Origin: Pinirhizobacter soli
Lineage (GTDB): Bacteria; Pseudomonadota; Gammaproteobacteria; Xanthomonadales; Rhodanobacteraceae
Assembly: GCF_015905305.1 (NCBI RefSeq)
Contig: NZ_JADZLQ010000001.1
Coordinates: 2,008,599-2,072,598, forward strand
Direction: 5' to 3'
Length of the DNA stretch: 64,000 nt
The translations under genes and the position numbers were made by a program. The notes beneath the pieces were generated by a model. It saw only the letters and a program-made list of their open reading frames with translations. It made no database searches and was not told the DNA's origin. Shown here piece after piece: positions 44,802 to 54,325 of the stretch (positions are counted from its first letter, which is position 1; the number at the start of each line of letters is the position of its first letter).

Positions 44802-45972
44802 GCTTGCCTCCGGTACGGGCAGGCACGGGGTTCGGTTGCGCGGGAGCTGCGGCATCCGCCGGCGGTCTTACCTTGGCCACCATGTAGAAGCGCTCCTTGC
44901 CCGAAGATGGATCGGTGGCGATGGTGCCCTGGAAGCTCGGTTCGCCGATCAGCTTGGCACCCTTGAGTGCATCGACCAGCTTGGCCGCCTGCGGGCTTTG
45001 CCCTTGAAAGCCCAAGTCGCCGGTGTTGCTGATGGTCAGGCGCTCAAGCCATGTGTCGTCGGGCAGGCGGCGGGTGAGTTCATCGAGCACGGACAGCACC
45101 GATACCGTGCTGGCCTTGCGTTGGGCCAGGAAACCCGCGGCACCGGCACTCTCGCTCAGGCGCTGGCGCAAGGCCGATACCTTCTGCGCGTCGGCACGCA
45201 TGCCCTCCACTTCCGATTCCATGGCATCGAGTGCGGACTGCCGGTTGTGCACCCAAGTGACCATCGCGGCGATGACCAGCACCAACGCACCGGCGGCCAG
45301 GGCCAGGTTCATGCGGCGCCGGCGGTCCACGCGCTGCGCGCGCCGCTCGGGCGAAAGCAGGTTGAAGCCGGCGCGGCGATCGTCCTGCAACGTGTCCACT
45401 GCATCGATGGCGATGCCGGCGGTCGCCAGGCCATCAAGCAGTGGATCAACCGCGCCGCGTGGCGTGGCTGCCATTTCCACCATCACCTTGCCCGCGGGCG
45501 CGGCAACGTCGCGAAGCTCGCGCACGCCGAAGTGAACTTGTTCCGGACGGAACGGTGTTTGCCGGTCGATTTCGTAACCAGCCACCTGGCGCAGGTTCGA
45601 ACGCGCAGCGGCAGGCAGTGACAGCTGACGCCGCAACACCTGGCCCGACGGCAGCACCAGGGCGACGCGAAGATCGCCTGGCGCCACCGACGCCGTGGCG
45701 CGGCGGAACGCGGCCAGCTGGGCGTGGCCGTCGAGTTCGCCATCGATGAAGTGGATCTCGCCCCCGCCGGCGGCGCGCACCGACCATCCCTTGGGCTCGG
45801 CAGCGAGCAGGTACCAGTTGGGGCCGGCCGCGACGGCCGAGCGCAGGCGCGCGGGAAGCAAGCCCGACAGTTCACCCGACCACCAAGTGAAGAACGCGGG
45901 CATGGGCGAGTCGCGCCAGGCCTGGCGCACCTGGCGCATGGGTTCGTGCAGTGCTTCCTGCCACGCCGTCAT
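44791..45972 (-). CDS. gspL: Type II secretion protein GspL
   Basis: A 393-residue platform protein linking the GspE ATPase to the inner membrane. The N-terminal half is the cytoplasmic actin-like region, a membrane helix lies near residues 220-240 (LALAAGALVLVIAAMVTW), and the C-terminal part is a PilN/GspL-C-like domain. The ATG at 45972 overlaps the gspK stop (ATGA). Confidence 0.9.
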   Translation of the reverse strand: MTAWQEALHEPMRQVRQAWRDSPMPAFFTWWSGELSGLLPARLRSAVAAGPNWYLLAAEPKGWSVRAAGGGEIHFIDGELDGHAQLAAFRRATASVAPGDLRVALVLPSGQVLRRQLSLPAAARSNLRQVAGYEIDRQTPFRPEQVHFGVRELRDVAAPAGKVMVEMAATPRGAVDPLLDGLATAGIAIDAVDTLQDDRRAGFNLLSPERRAQRVDRRRRMNLALAAGALVLVIAAMVTWVHNRQSALDAMESEVEGMRADAQKVSALRQRLSESAGAAGFLAQRKASTVSVLSVLDELTRRLPDDTWLERLTISNTGDLGFQGQSPQAAKLVDALKGAKLIGEPSFQGTIATDPSSGKERFYMVAKVRPPADAAAPAQPNPVPARTGGKRAP

Positions 45973-46823
45973 TCGGAATCTCCTTCCTGCCATCGCAACA
46001 CTGCATAGGGCTGGCTCCCCGCCTGCGCCCCACGCAATCGAACCACGGCGCGCAGCACCGCACGGGTGCCGTCCGCCAGCGTCGCCTCGGACCGGATACT
46101 ATGCGTTACTCCATTGGCGCCCGCCACCGAAGCATTCGGGTCTTGTCGCGAGGCCAGCAGGGCATTGGCCTGGTCCGGGGTCATGCCGGGAATCGCGGCC
46201 AGCGCCAGCGCCGGCGCATGCACCGGGTTGGGCCTTTCACGTCCGGACCAGATCGTCACCACGGGCGCCACCACTTCATAAAGGTCGTTATCCATACCAA
46301 GGACCTGTTGCAGTTCCTCGATGGTGGCGAAGGGTCCGTTACGCGGCCCGTAAGGTAAGCCCGCGGCTTTGTAGGCCGGCGCCTTGGCACCGTTCGGTAG
46401 TCCCGCTATGCCGAACGAGCGCCAATCCTGCACGGCGGCGGCTAGGGAGATCGCACGTTGTTGCGGTGCACCGGCCGCCTGGAACAGCGCCTGCAGCACG
46501 GCGCCGCCGGCACTGTTGAGGTCGACCTTGCCGTCCTCGTCGACCACGGTGACGATCACCTTGGCGTCATCGAAGGTGATTGGATAGGGTCGGCCATCGG
46601 GGATCGGACGCTGCTGCGGATCCTGCGACATCAAACCGTTGATGGTCTGCACCAGCCCGGCCTCGGCCGCGTAGTGGGCCTGCGCCTGGGCGAACTGATA
46701 GCGCGCCTGCAAGCCTTCGGTACGCGACATCACGGCGAAGCCGCCCAACAGGATCGCAAGCAAGGTGCACGCCCACAGCACGATCAGCATGGCCACGCCG
46801 CGCTGGCGGGTATGCGCGATCAT
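45969..46823 (-). CDS. gspK: Type II secretion minor pseudopilin GspK
   Basis: A 284-residue minor pseudopilin that caps the pseudopilus tip with GspI and GspJ. After a short basic leader, the prepilin cleavage site reads RG/VAMLIVLW; the usual Glu at +5 is absent, which is a known GspK feature. A large alpha domain follows, with AAEAGLVQTING and SAGGAVLQALFQ segments. The ATG at 46823 overlaps the gspJ stop; the open frame upstream is not used. Confidence 0.9.
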   Translation of the reverse strand: MIAHTRQRGVAMLIVLWACTLLAILLGGFAVMSRTEGLQARYQFAQAQAHYAAEAGLVQTINGLMSQDPQQRPIPDGRPYPITFDDAKVIVTVVDEDGKVDLNSAGGAVLQALFQAAGAPQQRAISLAAAVQDWRSFGIAGLPNGAKAPAYKAAGLPYGPRNGPFATIEELQQVLGMDNDLYEVVAPVVTIWSGRERPNPVHAPALALAAIPGMTPDQANALLASRQDPNASVAGANGVTHSIRSEATLADGTRAVLRAVVRLRGAQAGSQPYAVLRWQEGDSE

Positions 46824-47485
46824 CGCAATGCCCCCGGGGCGCGCGGCAGGTTGCCAAGCGGATTGCGCCCGTTCACGGAGGTCGGGTCGATGCGCAACGG
46901 GGCGATGATCTCGGGCGAGCCCACCCCGCCGGCCAGCTTCATGCGCAGGGCAATCATCGCAGGAAGGCGGCGGCCATCGGGCCAGCGGTCCACCCATGGG
47001 CCGGGATTGCCCTGGTCGTCATAACCCCGGTAGGCGAACGAGCCGCTGTTCACCCCAGTCAGGAGGATTTCCGGATCACCCGGCGCTGGCGGTGCCGAGC
47101 CGTCGGGAGGAAGCAGGGTGAAGGTCACCTGCAGCCTGTTACTGTTGTTGTCGCGCACCAGCTGCAAGGTCATGATCTGGGCGCCAGCCTTGCCGAGATA
47201 ACCCGGCAACGGGGCGACGAAACGCGCGGTATCGGGTTGCCCGTCGAAGACAATGCCATCGCCATCGTCGGTGACGGCGAACGGCAACGCCAATATCTGG
47301 GCCACTTCGCGCTGGACGAATTGCTGGGTGGAGCGGACTTCATCCATGCGCCCGATGCGTTCTTCGCCACCGTGAACGATGTGCGTGGCCGTGCGGATGC
47401 CCGAATACACCCCCAGCAGGATCAGACTCAGCAGCACGATGGCCGCGAGCACTTCAATCAGGGTGAAGCCGCGCTCGTGTTTCAT
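46820..47485 (-). CDS. gspJ: Type II secretion minor pseudopilin GspJ
   Basis: A 221-residue minor pseudopilin. The leader MKHERG is followed by FTLIEVLAAIVLLSLILL, with Glu at +5, and a large beta domain. It works in the tip complex with GspI and GspK and overlaps both neighbours by four bases. Confidence 0.92.
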   Translation of the reverse strand: MKHERGFTLIEVLAAIVLLSLILLGVYSGIRTATHIVHGGEERIGRMDEVRSTQQFVQREVAQILALPFAVTDDGDGIVFDGQPDTARFVAPLPGYLGKAGAQIMTLQLVRDNNSNRLQVTFTLLPPDGSAPPAPGDPEILLTGVNSGSFAYRGYDDQGNPGPWVDRWPDGRRLPAMIALRMKLAGGVGSPEIIAPLRIDPTSVNGRNPLGNLPRAPGALR

Positions 47486-47940
47486 GGCATGCCCGAGATC
47501 GCGTTGCCGACGCCCGTGGCCCCTGGCGGAGGCGCCAGGCGCAAGGTGGAAAAGCGGGCCGACTGGTTACCCCAGGTGATGTCCAGGTCCAGGCGGAACA
47601 GCCGGGGTGCGGACAGATTCTGGTTGGCTGCCTGAAGCTGCAGCGGCGAGGTCTGCTGGCCAGCCGGTTGCCACGGCGACACGGCGAGCCGCCAGCCGTA
47701 GTTGTCGTCGAACTTGCCTTGGGTGATACCAGGCTGCAAGGGGTCCACGACGTAGGCGCCGTCGAGCAACGCCCGCGCGTGCAACGCCGCGATGCTGCGG
47801 TCGCCGGCCTTGGCTGTCAGGCGCAACGAGGAACCGGCCACCTGCATCAGCGCGCCAAAGGCCACGGCGAGCACGGCGATGGCGGCGATCACCTCCAGCA
47901 GGGTGAATCCGCGCTGGGTACGCCGTAGGTCCCGTGTCAT
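47482..47940 (-). CDS. gspI: Type II secretion minor pseudopilin GspI
   Basis: A 152-residue minor pseudopilin. The leader MTRDLRRTQRG precedes FTLLEVIAAIAVLAVAF with Glu at +5. The start at 47940 overlaps the gspH stop by ATGA, matching the style of the operon; the frame extends to 47991 but that part reads like gspH shadow. It initiates tip assembly with GspJ and GspK. Confidence 0.92.
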   Translation of the reverse strand: MTRDLRRTQRGFTLLEVIAAIAVLAVAFGALMQVAGSSLRLTAKAGDRSIAALHARALLDGAYVVDPLQPGITQGKFDDNYGWRLAVSPWQPAGQQTSPLQLQAANQNLSAPRLFRLDLDITWGNQSARFSTLRLAPPPGATGVGNAISGMP

Positions 47941-48371
47941 TCGCGGTCCACGCTGATGGCGCCGGTAAGCCATGCCACGTTCACCCGCCACTCGCGCGTG
48001 CCGCGGCTGAGCGTGATGCGCCCACCGGTGGAACTGCCGTCCGGGAAGAAACGGATGGCAGCTTGCGTGTTCGATTGATCGGCCTTGGCGCTGTTCACTG
48101 CCAGCTTCATCCCTTCAGGCAAGTGCTGCACATCGCGGCCGGGCGACTGGTAGGTCGGTCCGGAAACATCCACCAGGAATTTCTGTTCCTTGCCCTGCAC
48201 GATCGCCTGCATGCGGGTGTAGCGCAGGGCGCTGGCAAGCTCCCCAGACGCGGCATTCACCCGCGCCGAGGCCAGGCCCTGGCTTACCGGGATGGATACC
48301 GCAGCCGCCGCCAGGCCCAGCAGCAGGATGACCGCGAGCATTTCGAAAAGCGTGAAGCCGCGCGGCCGCAT
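47937..48371 (-). CDS. gspH: Type II secretion minor pseudopilin GspH
   Basis: A 144-residue minor pseudopilin. The very short leader MRPRG precedes FTLFEMLAVILLLGLAAAA with Glu at +5. It is nine bases downstream of gspG and overlaps gspI. GspH connects the tip to the main pseudopilus. Confidence 0.92.
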   Translation of the reverse strand: MRPRGFTLFEMLAVILLLGLAAAAVSIPVSQGLASARVNAASGELASALRYTRMQAIVQGKEQKFLVDVSGPTYQSPGRDVQHLPEGMKLAVNSAKADQSNTQAAIRFFPDGSSTGGRITLSRGTREWRVNVAWLTGAISVDRE

Positions 48372-48380
48372 GGGGGTTCT

Positions 48381-48806
48381 TTACTGCCAGTTGCCGTAAT
48401 CGGCGCTATAGCCATCGCCGCCGGGCTTGCCGTCCTGGCCGTAGAACACGATGTCGTAGCTGCCATGCTCACCCGGCGCCTGGTAACCGAACGGGTGACC
48501 CCACGGGTCCTTCAGGTCTGACGGCTTGGCGTAAGGCCCCTGCCAGTTGGTGGCGTTGGCGGGCTTGACCACCAGGTCGTCGAGGCTGGGCGGCGGCGAG
48601 CCGTTGTCCAGGGCGTAGTTTTCGACCTTCTGGCCCAGGGTGATTACCTGCGCCTTGCCGGCGCCGTACTTGCCCTTGTCCAGGTTTTTCACCACCTGGT
48701 TGACCACGATCGCGCCGACGATGCCGATCAGCACGATCACGGCGAGCATTTCAAGGAGGGTGAAGCCACGCTGCGCGTGGGCGGGGAGTGAGCGACGCTG
48801 GATCAT
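48381..48806 (-). CDS. gspG: Type II secretion major pseudopilin GspG
   Basis: A 141-residue major subunit of the pseudopilus. The leader MIQRRSLPAHAQRG precedes FTLLEMLAVIVLIGIVGAI. The C-terminal DPWGHPFGYQAPGEHGSYDIVFYGQDGKPGG region is the conserved GspG fold with its calcium site. The ATG at 48806 has a GAGG ribosome site; an ATG at 48830 overlapping the gspF stop would make a 22-residue leader and is the alternative. Confidence 0.93.
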   Translation of the reverse strand: MIQRRSLPAHAQRGFTLLEMLAVIVLIGIVGAIVVNQVVKNLDKGKYGAGKAQVITLGQKVENYALDNGSPPPSLDDLVVKPANATNWQGPYAKPSDLKDPWGHPFGYQAPGEHGSYDIVFYGQDGKPGGDGYSADYGNWQ

Positions 48807-48826
48807 GCTTGAACCTCGTGATGCAA

Positions 48827-50041
48827 TCATTGGATGTTGCTCGTCAGGCTGAGCAACGGAAGCAGGATGGCGGACATGATGATCGCCACGAGCACCGTCA
48901 TGACGATGGTAAGCGCCGGTACCAGGGCGGCGAGCAGGCGGTCGATGGCGCGCTTGGCCTCGACGTCGAAAGTGTCGGCGACCTTCAGCAGGAGGGTATC
49001 GAGCGCGCCGGCCTCTTCGCCCACCTGGATCATCTGCAATGCCAGGCGGGGAAACCGCTGCGTGGCGGCCAGTGCAGTGCCTAGCCCAGCGCCACCCTTG
49101 ACCTGCTCGGCGGCCTTGCCGAGGGCCTCGTCCAGCGCGCGGTTGCCGGTAACCTGGCGGGCGATGGTGAGCGACGACAACAGCGGCACACCATTCTTCA
49201 GCAAGGTGCCCAGCGTGCGTGCAATGCGCGCGGTTTCCACCTTCAAGAGCAGCGGCCCGGATACTTTCAATTCCAGCAACTTGCCGTGGAAGGCAAGGCG
49301 GGTGGCCGGATCGCGCAGGCGCATGCGCAGGAAGAACACGCCCACGACAATCACCACCACCACGACCAACCACCAGTTGCTGATGAACTCACCCAGCGCC
49401 AGCACGGCGCTGGTGATCCACGGCACCGGTACCTGCATGTCCTGGAAGATCGGCACGAACTGCGGCACCACATAGGCAAGGAGCAGGATCAGCGAACCGA
49501 ACACGCCCACCATCAGGAAGGCGGGGTAGATCAGCGCGTTGATGATGCTGCCGCGCAGGGCCTGGGCGCGCTCGAGGTAGTCGGCGAGGCGACGCAAGGT
49601 TTCTTCCAGCGAACCGCCGGCTTCGCCTGCACGCACCAGCGAGATATACAGCCGCGGGAACACGCCATGTTCTTCATCCAGCGCATAGGACAACGTGTTG
49701 CCGCCACGCACGCGATCGCGCACGCGTTCGACCAGTTTCTTCGCCCGCTCGCTGTCGGGAAGGTCAAGCAGGATGCCCAGCGCGCGATCGAGCGGCTGGC
49801 CGGCACCAAGCAAGGTGGCCAACTGATGAGTGAACAGCGCCAACTGGTCGCCGCTGAAGGGCCCGCGGCGGAACATCCCGCCGATGCCACCGCCACCGGC
49901 GGCGTTGGCCTCGCGGGCGTCCAGGGGCGTGTGTCCCTGGTCCTGCAGGCGGGCGATGACGTCATCGACGCTGGCCGCTTCCATATGGCCCTGGAGCACT
50001 TCGCCAGAGGCAGCGACGGCGCGATAGCTGAACTGCGACAT
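48827..50041 (-). CDS. gspF: Type II secretion protein GspF
   Basis: A 404-residue polytopic inner-membrane platform protein. Two T2SSF repeats (about residues 70-190 and 270-395) are separated by three membrane segments, including a long one around residues 170-230. A Gly-rich linker (AAGGGGIGG) follows the N-terminal SQFSYRAVAASGEVLQG. It lies 16 bases after gspE and just upstream of gspG. Confidence 0.95.
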   Translation of the reverse strand: MSQFSYRAVAASGEVLQGHMEAASVDDVIARLQDQGHTPLDAREANAAGGGGIGGMFRRGPFSGDQLALFTHQLATLLGAGQPLDRALGILLDLPDSERAKKLVERVRDRVRGGNTLSYALDEEHGVFPRLYISLVRAGEAGGSLEETLRRLADYLERAQALRGSIINALIYPAFLMVGVFGSLILLLAYVVPQFVPIFQDMQVPVPWITSAVLALGEFISNWWLVVVVVIVVGVFFLRMRLRDPATRLAFHGKLLELKVSGPLLLKVETARIARTLGTLLKNGVPLLSSLTIARQVTGNRALDEALGKAAEQVKGGAGLGTALAATQRFPRLALQMIQVGEEAGALDTLLLKVADTFDVEAKRAIDRLLAALVPALTIVMTVLVAIIMSAILLPLLSLTSNIQ

Positions 50042-50057
50042 GATTGAAGGCGGCCGG

Positions 50058-51794
50058 TCAGGATTCCTGCGTCACGCGCAGGACTTCTTCGATGGTGGTG
50101 ATGCCCTGGACGGCCTTGGCCAGGCCGTCCTCGTACATCGTGCGCATGCCCTCGGAGCGGGCCAGTCGCTCGATCTCGCCGGCATCGGCGCGTTGCATCA
50201 CCAGGCGTCGCAAGGGATCGCTCATCACCAGAAACTCCATGATGGCGCGGCGCCCGCGGTATCCGGTGGGATTGGTGGTGCTCGTGCCAGGCTTCCATAA
50301 ACGGATGGGACGCTCGTCGGTGTACTTGTGCAGCTCGAACTGCTCCACCACCTCGGGCAGGGCCTCGTAGGGCGTGGCGGTTTCCGGGTCCAGGCGGCGC
50401 ACCAGGCGCTGGGCCAGGATGCCGTTGACGGTGGACCCGAGGAGGTAGTCTTCCACGCCCATGTCCAGCAGGCGGGTGATACCGCCCGAGGCGCTGTTGG
50501 TATGCAGCGTGGAAAGCACCAGATGGCCGGTGAGCGCGGACTGGATGGCAATGCGGCAGGTTTCCAGGTCGCGCATTTCGCCGATCATGATCACGTCTGG
50601 ATCCTGGCGCACGATCGAACGCAGGGCGCCGGAGAAATCCAGGCCGATCTGCGGCTTCACCTGGATCTGGTTGATGCCCTCGATCTGGTATTCGACGGGA
50701 TCCTCGACCGTGATGATCTTGACGTCGGGCGTGTTGATCTTCGACAGCGCGGTATAGAGCGTGGTGGTTTTGCCCGAACCCGTGGGGCCGGTCACCAGCA
50801 GGATGCCGTGCGGGCGCTCCAGTACCTCGATGAAGCGTTGCTGGAAGTTGTCGGTAAACCCTAAGGATGCGAAGTCGAACACCACCGACTCGCGATCCAG
50901 GATACGCATCACCACCGATTCGCCGAAGCTGGTGGGCACGGTGGACACGCGAAGGTCCAGCTCCTTGCCCTGCACGCGCAACTGGATGCGGCCATCCTGC
51001 GGCAGGCGGCGTTCGGCGATGTTCAACCGCGCCATGATCTTCACGCGGGAGATCACCGCGGCGGTGGAACTGGCCGGCGGGGCTTCCACTTCATGCAAGA
51101 CGCCGTCGATGCGGTAGCGCACCTTCAGCCGGCTTTCGAACGGCTCGATGTGTACGTCGGATGCGCGTTGCTCGACCGCACGCTGCAGGATCAGGTTCAC
51201 CAGGCGGATCACCGGTGCCTCGGAGGCGAGGTCACGCAGGTGTTCGACGTCTTCTTCCTCGGCGGCGGTGCCATCGAGGTTTTCCACGATGCTGCCCATG
51301 GCCGAGCGGCCCTGGCCGTAGTAGCGCTCGATCAGGTCGTCGATTTCCGAGCGCACGCCGATGCGCAGGCCTATGGGACGGCCGGTGGCCAGCCGCGCGG
51401 CCTCCAGCGGGAAGGTATCGGCAGGGTCCGCCACGATCAGGGCCAGGCCGTCGTCGCCATCGCGCACGGGCACCACGTGGTATTGCTTCAGGAACCGCAG
51501 CGACAGTTCCACTTCGGCCGGGGGCATATCCGGGGCATCGCGGGCGGACATCAGGGGGGCGTCGAGCAACTCGGCCCAGCCTTCGGCCAGGTCGCGCTCG
51601 GACACCAGGCCCAGGCGGGCCATCAGCGAGGTGAGCGTGCCCTCGGGGGATTCCTCGTGCAGGCGGCGGGCACGGGCAAGGTCGGCATCCTTCAGGCGGC
51701 CACGCGCCACCAATGTCGCGCAGACATCGGCCTCGCTGAGCGAGGGTGTCTTGCCCGGGCGCTCCGCGCGTGTGGCTCCACTTGCTGCCGCCAT
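50058..51794 (-). CDS. gspE: Type II secretion ATPase GspE
   Basis: The cytoplasmic hexameric ATPase that powers pseudopilus assembly, 578 residues. The N1E domain is at the start, and Walker A GPTGSGKTTT lies near residue 338. The Asp box and Walker B GEMRD follow, with the His box LSTLHTNSA. Between LVRRL and GYRGRRAIMEF the region that normally carries two CxxC pairs reads without any cysteine, so the zinc-binding CM element is absent or remodelled. It is the first gene of the operon, as in xps. Confidence 0.95.
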   Translation of the reverse strand: MAAASGATRAERPGKTPSLSEADVCATLVARGRLKDADLARARRLHEESPEGTLTSLMARLGLVSERDLAEGWAELLDAPLMSARDAPDMPPAEVELSLRFLKQYHVVPVRDGDDGLALIVADPADTFPLEAARLATGRPIGLRIGVRSEIDDLIERYYGQGRSAMGSIVENLDGTAAEEEDVEHLRDLASEAPVIRLVNLILQRAVEQRASDVHIEPFESRLKVRYRIDGVLHEVEAPPASSTAAVISRVKIMARLNIAERRLPQDGRIQLRVQGKELDLRVSTVPTSFGESVVMRILDRESVVFDFASLGFTDNFQQRFIEVLERPHGILLVTGPTGSGKTTTLYTALSKINTPDVKIITVEDPVEYQIEGINQIQVKPQIGLDFSGALRSIVRQDPDVIMIGEMRDLETCRIAIQSALTGHLVLSTLHTNSASGGITRLLDMGVEDYLLGSTVNGILAQRLVRRLDPETATPYEALPEVVEQFELHKYTDERPIRLWKPGTSTTNPTGYRGRRAIMEFLVMSDPLRRLVMQRADAGEIERLARSEGMRTMYEDGLAKAVQGITTIEEVLRVTQES

Positions 51795-52043
51795 GGTTTT
51801 TTCCGTCCCTGCCGCGTCTTTAGGGGTTAACGATCTAGCATAACCCGGCCCAAGCTACCCGATGATGGCGAGAAATCGGAAAGCTTTGTGACTGAATGTG
51901 ACCGCGTTCAGACTCCGGGAGTTCCGCCAGCGAATTGCGAAACAGGCTTTCCGAAATTGCGAAACGCGCCGCCTACATGAATGCCGGCCGTACCCCGACG
52001 TGGAATAATGGCCGGCCCTGTCGCAGCGCAGCACGAAATCCGC

Positions 52044-52841
52044 ATGAACCTGATCGACATCGGCGCCAACCTTACCCACGAGTCGTTCCGCCACGATTTC
52101 GACGACATGCTGCTGCGGGCCTCCCACCAGGGCGTGTCCCGGCTGGTGGTGACCGGCGCCTCGCTGCAGGGCAGCATCGATGCCCTGGCACTGGCCCGCG
52201 GACGTCCCGGGGTGCTTTATGCCACCGCAGGCGTGCATCCGCATCATGCCGTGGATTACGACGACGCGACCGATCTGCAACTCCGGGAGCTGGCCACCCA
52301 GGCCGAGGTGGTCGCCGTCGGCGAAACCGGGCTGGACTACCATCGAAACTATTCACCGCGCGACGTACAGCTGGCTGTGTTCGAGCGCCAGCTCGCCATC
52401 GCGGTGGACCTGCACATGCCGGTGTTCCTGCACCAGCGCGATGCCCACGACGACTTCATCGCCCTGCTGCGTACCGTGCGCGACCGGCTTCCGGCCGCGG
52501 TGGTGCATTGCTTCACCGACGATGGCGTTGCACTCCGCCATTACCTGGACCTGGACTGCCATATCGGCATGACCGGATGGATCTGCGACGAACGGCGCGG
52601 CACCCACCTGCGCGAGCTGGTGAAGCTGATCCCCGCCGACAGGCTGATGCTGGAGACCGATTCGCCCTACCTGTTGCCGCGCACGGTGAAACCGGCGCCG
52701 TCACACCGCCGCAATGAACCGATGTTCTTGAAGCACATCTGCGAGGAAGTGGCGCGTGATCGTGGCGAGGATGCCCTCGCCGTCGCCGCGGCTAGCACGC
52801 GGACGGCCGAGCTGTTCTTCGGGCTCGAACGCCTGGGTTAA
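52044..52841 (+). CDS. tatD: TatD-family DNase/hydrolase
   Basis: A 265-residue metal-dependent hydrolase with a TIM barrel. It opens IDIGANLTH, as in E. coli TatD rather than YcfH, and retains [29 protein letters not shown] and [11 protein letters not shown] with the metal-binding His/Glu/Asp residues. Roles include 3'-5' exonuclease activity in DNA repair. The start at 52044 is chosen because the barrel begins directly after it. It is divergent from gspE and overlaps the convergent rluE by four bases. Confidence 0.93.
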   Translation: MNLIDIGANLTHESFRHDFDDMLLRASHQGVSRLVVTGASLQGSIDALALARGRPGVLYATAGVHPHHAVDYDDATDLQLRELATQAEVVAVGETGLDYHRNYSPRDVQLAVFERQLAIAVDLHMPVFLHQRDAHDDFIALLRTVRDRLPAAVVHCFTDDGVALRHYLDLDCHIGMTGWICDERRGTHLRELVKLIPADRLMLETDSPYLLPRTVKPAPSHRRNEPMFLKHICEEVARDRGEDALAVAAASTRTAELFFGLERLG

Positions 52842-53374
52842 CCCTTCAATACCCGTGTCTGGCCCAGGCCCAGGCCATCCAGCCGGTAAGGTCCAATCGA
52901 TTCGCGCACCAAGCGCAGGGTGGGTAGTCCCACAGCGGCCGTCATCCGGCGGACCTGGCGGTTGCGCCCCTCGCGGAGGGTGATCGCCACCCAGCTGGTG
53001 GGGATCGTTTTGCGGAATCGCACCGGCGGATCGCGCGGCCAAAGCCATGCAGGCTCGTCGATCACTTCGGCACCTGCCGGCAGCGTGGGGCCGTCGTTGA
53101 GCGTGATGCCGCGGCGCAAAGGTTCAAGCGCATCGTCGGTAGCCAGGCCTTCCACCTGCACCAGGTAGGTCTTGGCTTCCTTGTGCTTCGGATCGGTCAA
53201 CCGGTGGGCCAGGGCACCGTCGTCGGTAAGCAGCAGCAGGCCTTCGCTGTCGTGGTCCAGCCGTCCTGCAGGATAGATATCCTTCTGCCTGACGAAGTCC
53301 GCGAGGGTCGGGCGACCCTCGCGGTCGACGAATTGGCACAGCACGCCATAAGGCTTGTTCAGTGCCAGCAGCAT
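52838..53374 (-). CDS. rluE: 23S rRNA pseudouridine synthase (RluE-like)
   Basis: A 178-residue RsuA-family enzyme without an S4 domain, which fits RluE (U2457 of 23S rRNA). The catalytic block reads [15 protein letters not shown], the opening [14 protein letters not shown] and the late [14 protein letters not shown] are conserved. It is convergent with tatD and lies just downstream of the exported methyltransferase-fold gene. Confidence 0.85.
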   Translation of the reverse strand: MLLALNKPYGVLCQFVDREGRPTLADFVRQKDIYPAGRLDHDSEGLLLLTDDGALAHRLTDPKHKEAKTYLVQVEGLATDDALEPLRRGITLNDGPTLPAGAEVIDEPAWLWPRDPPVRFRKTIPTSWVAITLREGRNRQVRRMTAAVGLPTLRLVRESIGPYRLDGLGLGQTRVLKG

Positions 53375-53380
53375 GGGCCT

Positions 53381-54223
53381 TTAGCGCGGTTTGACGAAGC
53401 GCAGGGTCATGCGGTCGGACTCGCCAATGGCCTGGTACTTGGCGCGGTCCTGGTCTTTCAGCGCATAGGTGGGCGGCAAGGTCCACACACCCTTCGGGTA
53501 GTCCTTGCTGTCCTTCGGGTTGGCGTTGATTTCACTGGAGCCGGCCAGCTTGAAGCCGGCGTCGGTGGCGAGCTTCACGACGTAGGCCGTGGGCAGGTAG
53601 CCTGAGTCCTTTAGCTTGGCAAGGTCGGCGCCGTCGGCGGCACGGTGGTCTTCCACGCCCAGCACGCCACCCGGGGCGAGCACGTCGAAGAACGCCTTGA
53701 ACATCGCCGGCGCCGTGCCGTCGTCGGTCCAGTTATGCACGTTGCGGAAGGTCAGCACCATGTCGGCGGAGCCTGGCGCGCCTAGCTTGGGCGCCTTCGG
53801 ATCGATGCTTTCCACCTGGGCATTGCCGAAATGGGCGGGATCGCTGGTCACGCGTGCCTTGAGCGATGACATCTCCTTGCCTTCACCCTGCCCGATCACC
53901 GCGGCAATGTAATGACCGTTGTCATGAAGCAGCGGGGCGAGGACCTCGGTGTACCAGCCGCCGCCCGGGGCGATCTCGATCACCGTCATGTCGGGGCGCA
54001 GGCCGAAGAAGGAGAGGGTTTCCTTTGGATGGCGGTAAGTGTCGCGCGCCTTGTTGGCTGGCGAGCGCCAGCTGCCGGCGAGCACGGTATCGAGTTGGCC
54101 GGTGGTGAATTGCCCGGCAGAGGTCGGCGGTACGGCGGTGGCCGGTTGGTCTTCCGGCTGCGCAAAAACCTGCGGCGCGGCGGCGAGCGCGCAGGCGGCG
54201 AAAACGGCGGCGAGAGTCTTCAT
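53381..54223 (-). CDS. Exported SAM methyltransferase-fold protein (COG4798-like)
   Basis: A 280-residue protein with a clear Sec signal peptide (cleavage near AQVFA/QPED), followed by a class I methyltransferase fold: a motif I-like VIEIAPGGGWYTEVLAPLL and a later VLAPGGVLGVEDHRA. Proteins of this type are annotated as predicted methyltransferases although SAM is not known to be available in the periplasm. The start at 54223 is used because it gives the signal peptide. It is divergent from the TonB receptor gene. Confidence 0.82.
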   Translation of the reverse strand: MKTLAAVFAACALAAAPQVFAQPEDQPATAVPPTSAGQFTTGQLDTVLAGSWRSPANKARDTYRHPKETLSFFGLRPDMTVIEIAPGGGWYTEVLAPLLHDNGHYIAAVIGQGEGKEMSSLKARVTSDPAHFGNAQVESIDPKAPKLGAPGSADMVLTFRNVHNWTDDGTAPAMFKAFFDVLAPGGVLGVEDHRAADGADLAKLKDSGYLPTAYVVKLATDAGFKLAGSSEINANPKDSKDYPKGVWTLPPTYALKDQDRAKYQAIGESDRMTLRFVKPR

Positions 54224-54325
54224 GGCGATCCATCGGTGGGGGTGGGACGACGGCCGGCCGGCAGGGTGGGCCATCGTGGGCAAAGGCATCATAATCGGTC
54301 TTCCCCCGGGGCAGGATTACCTTCC

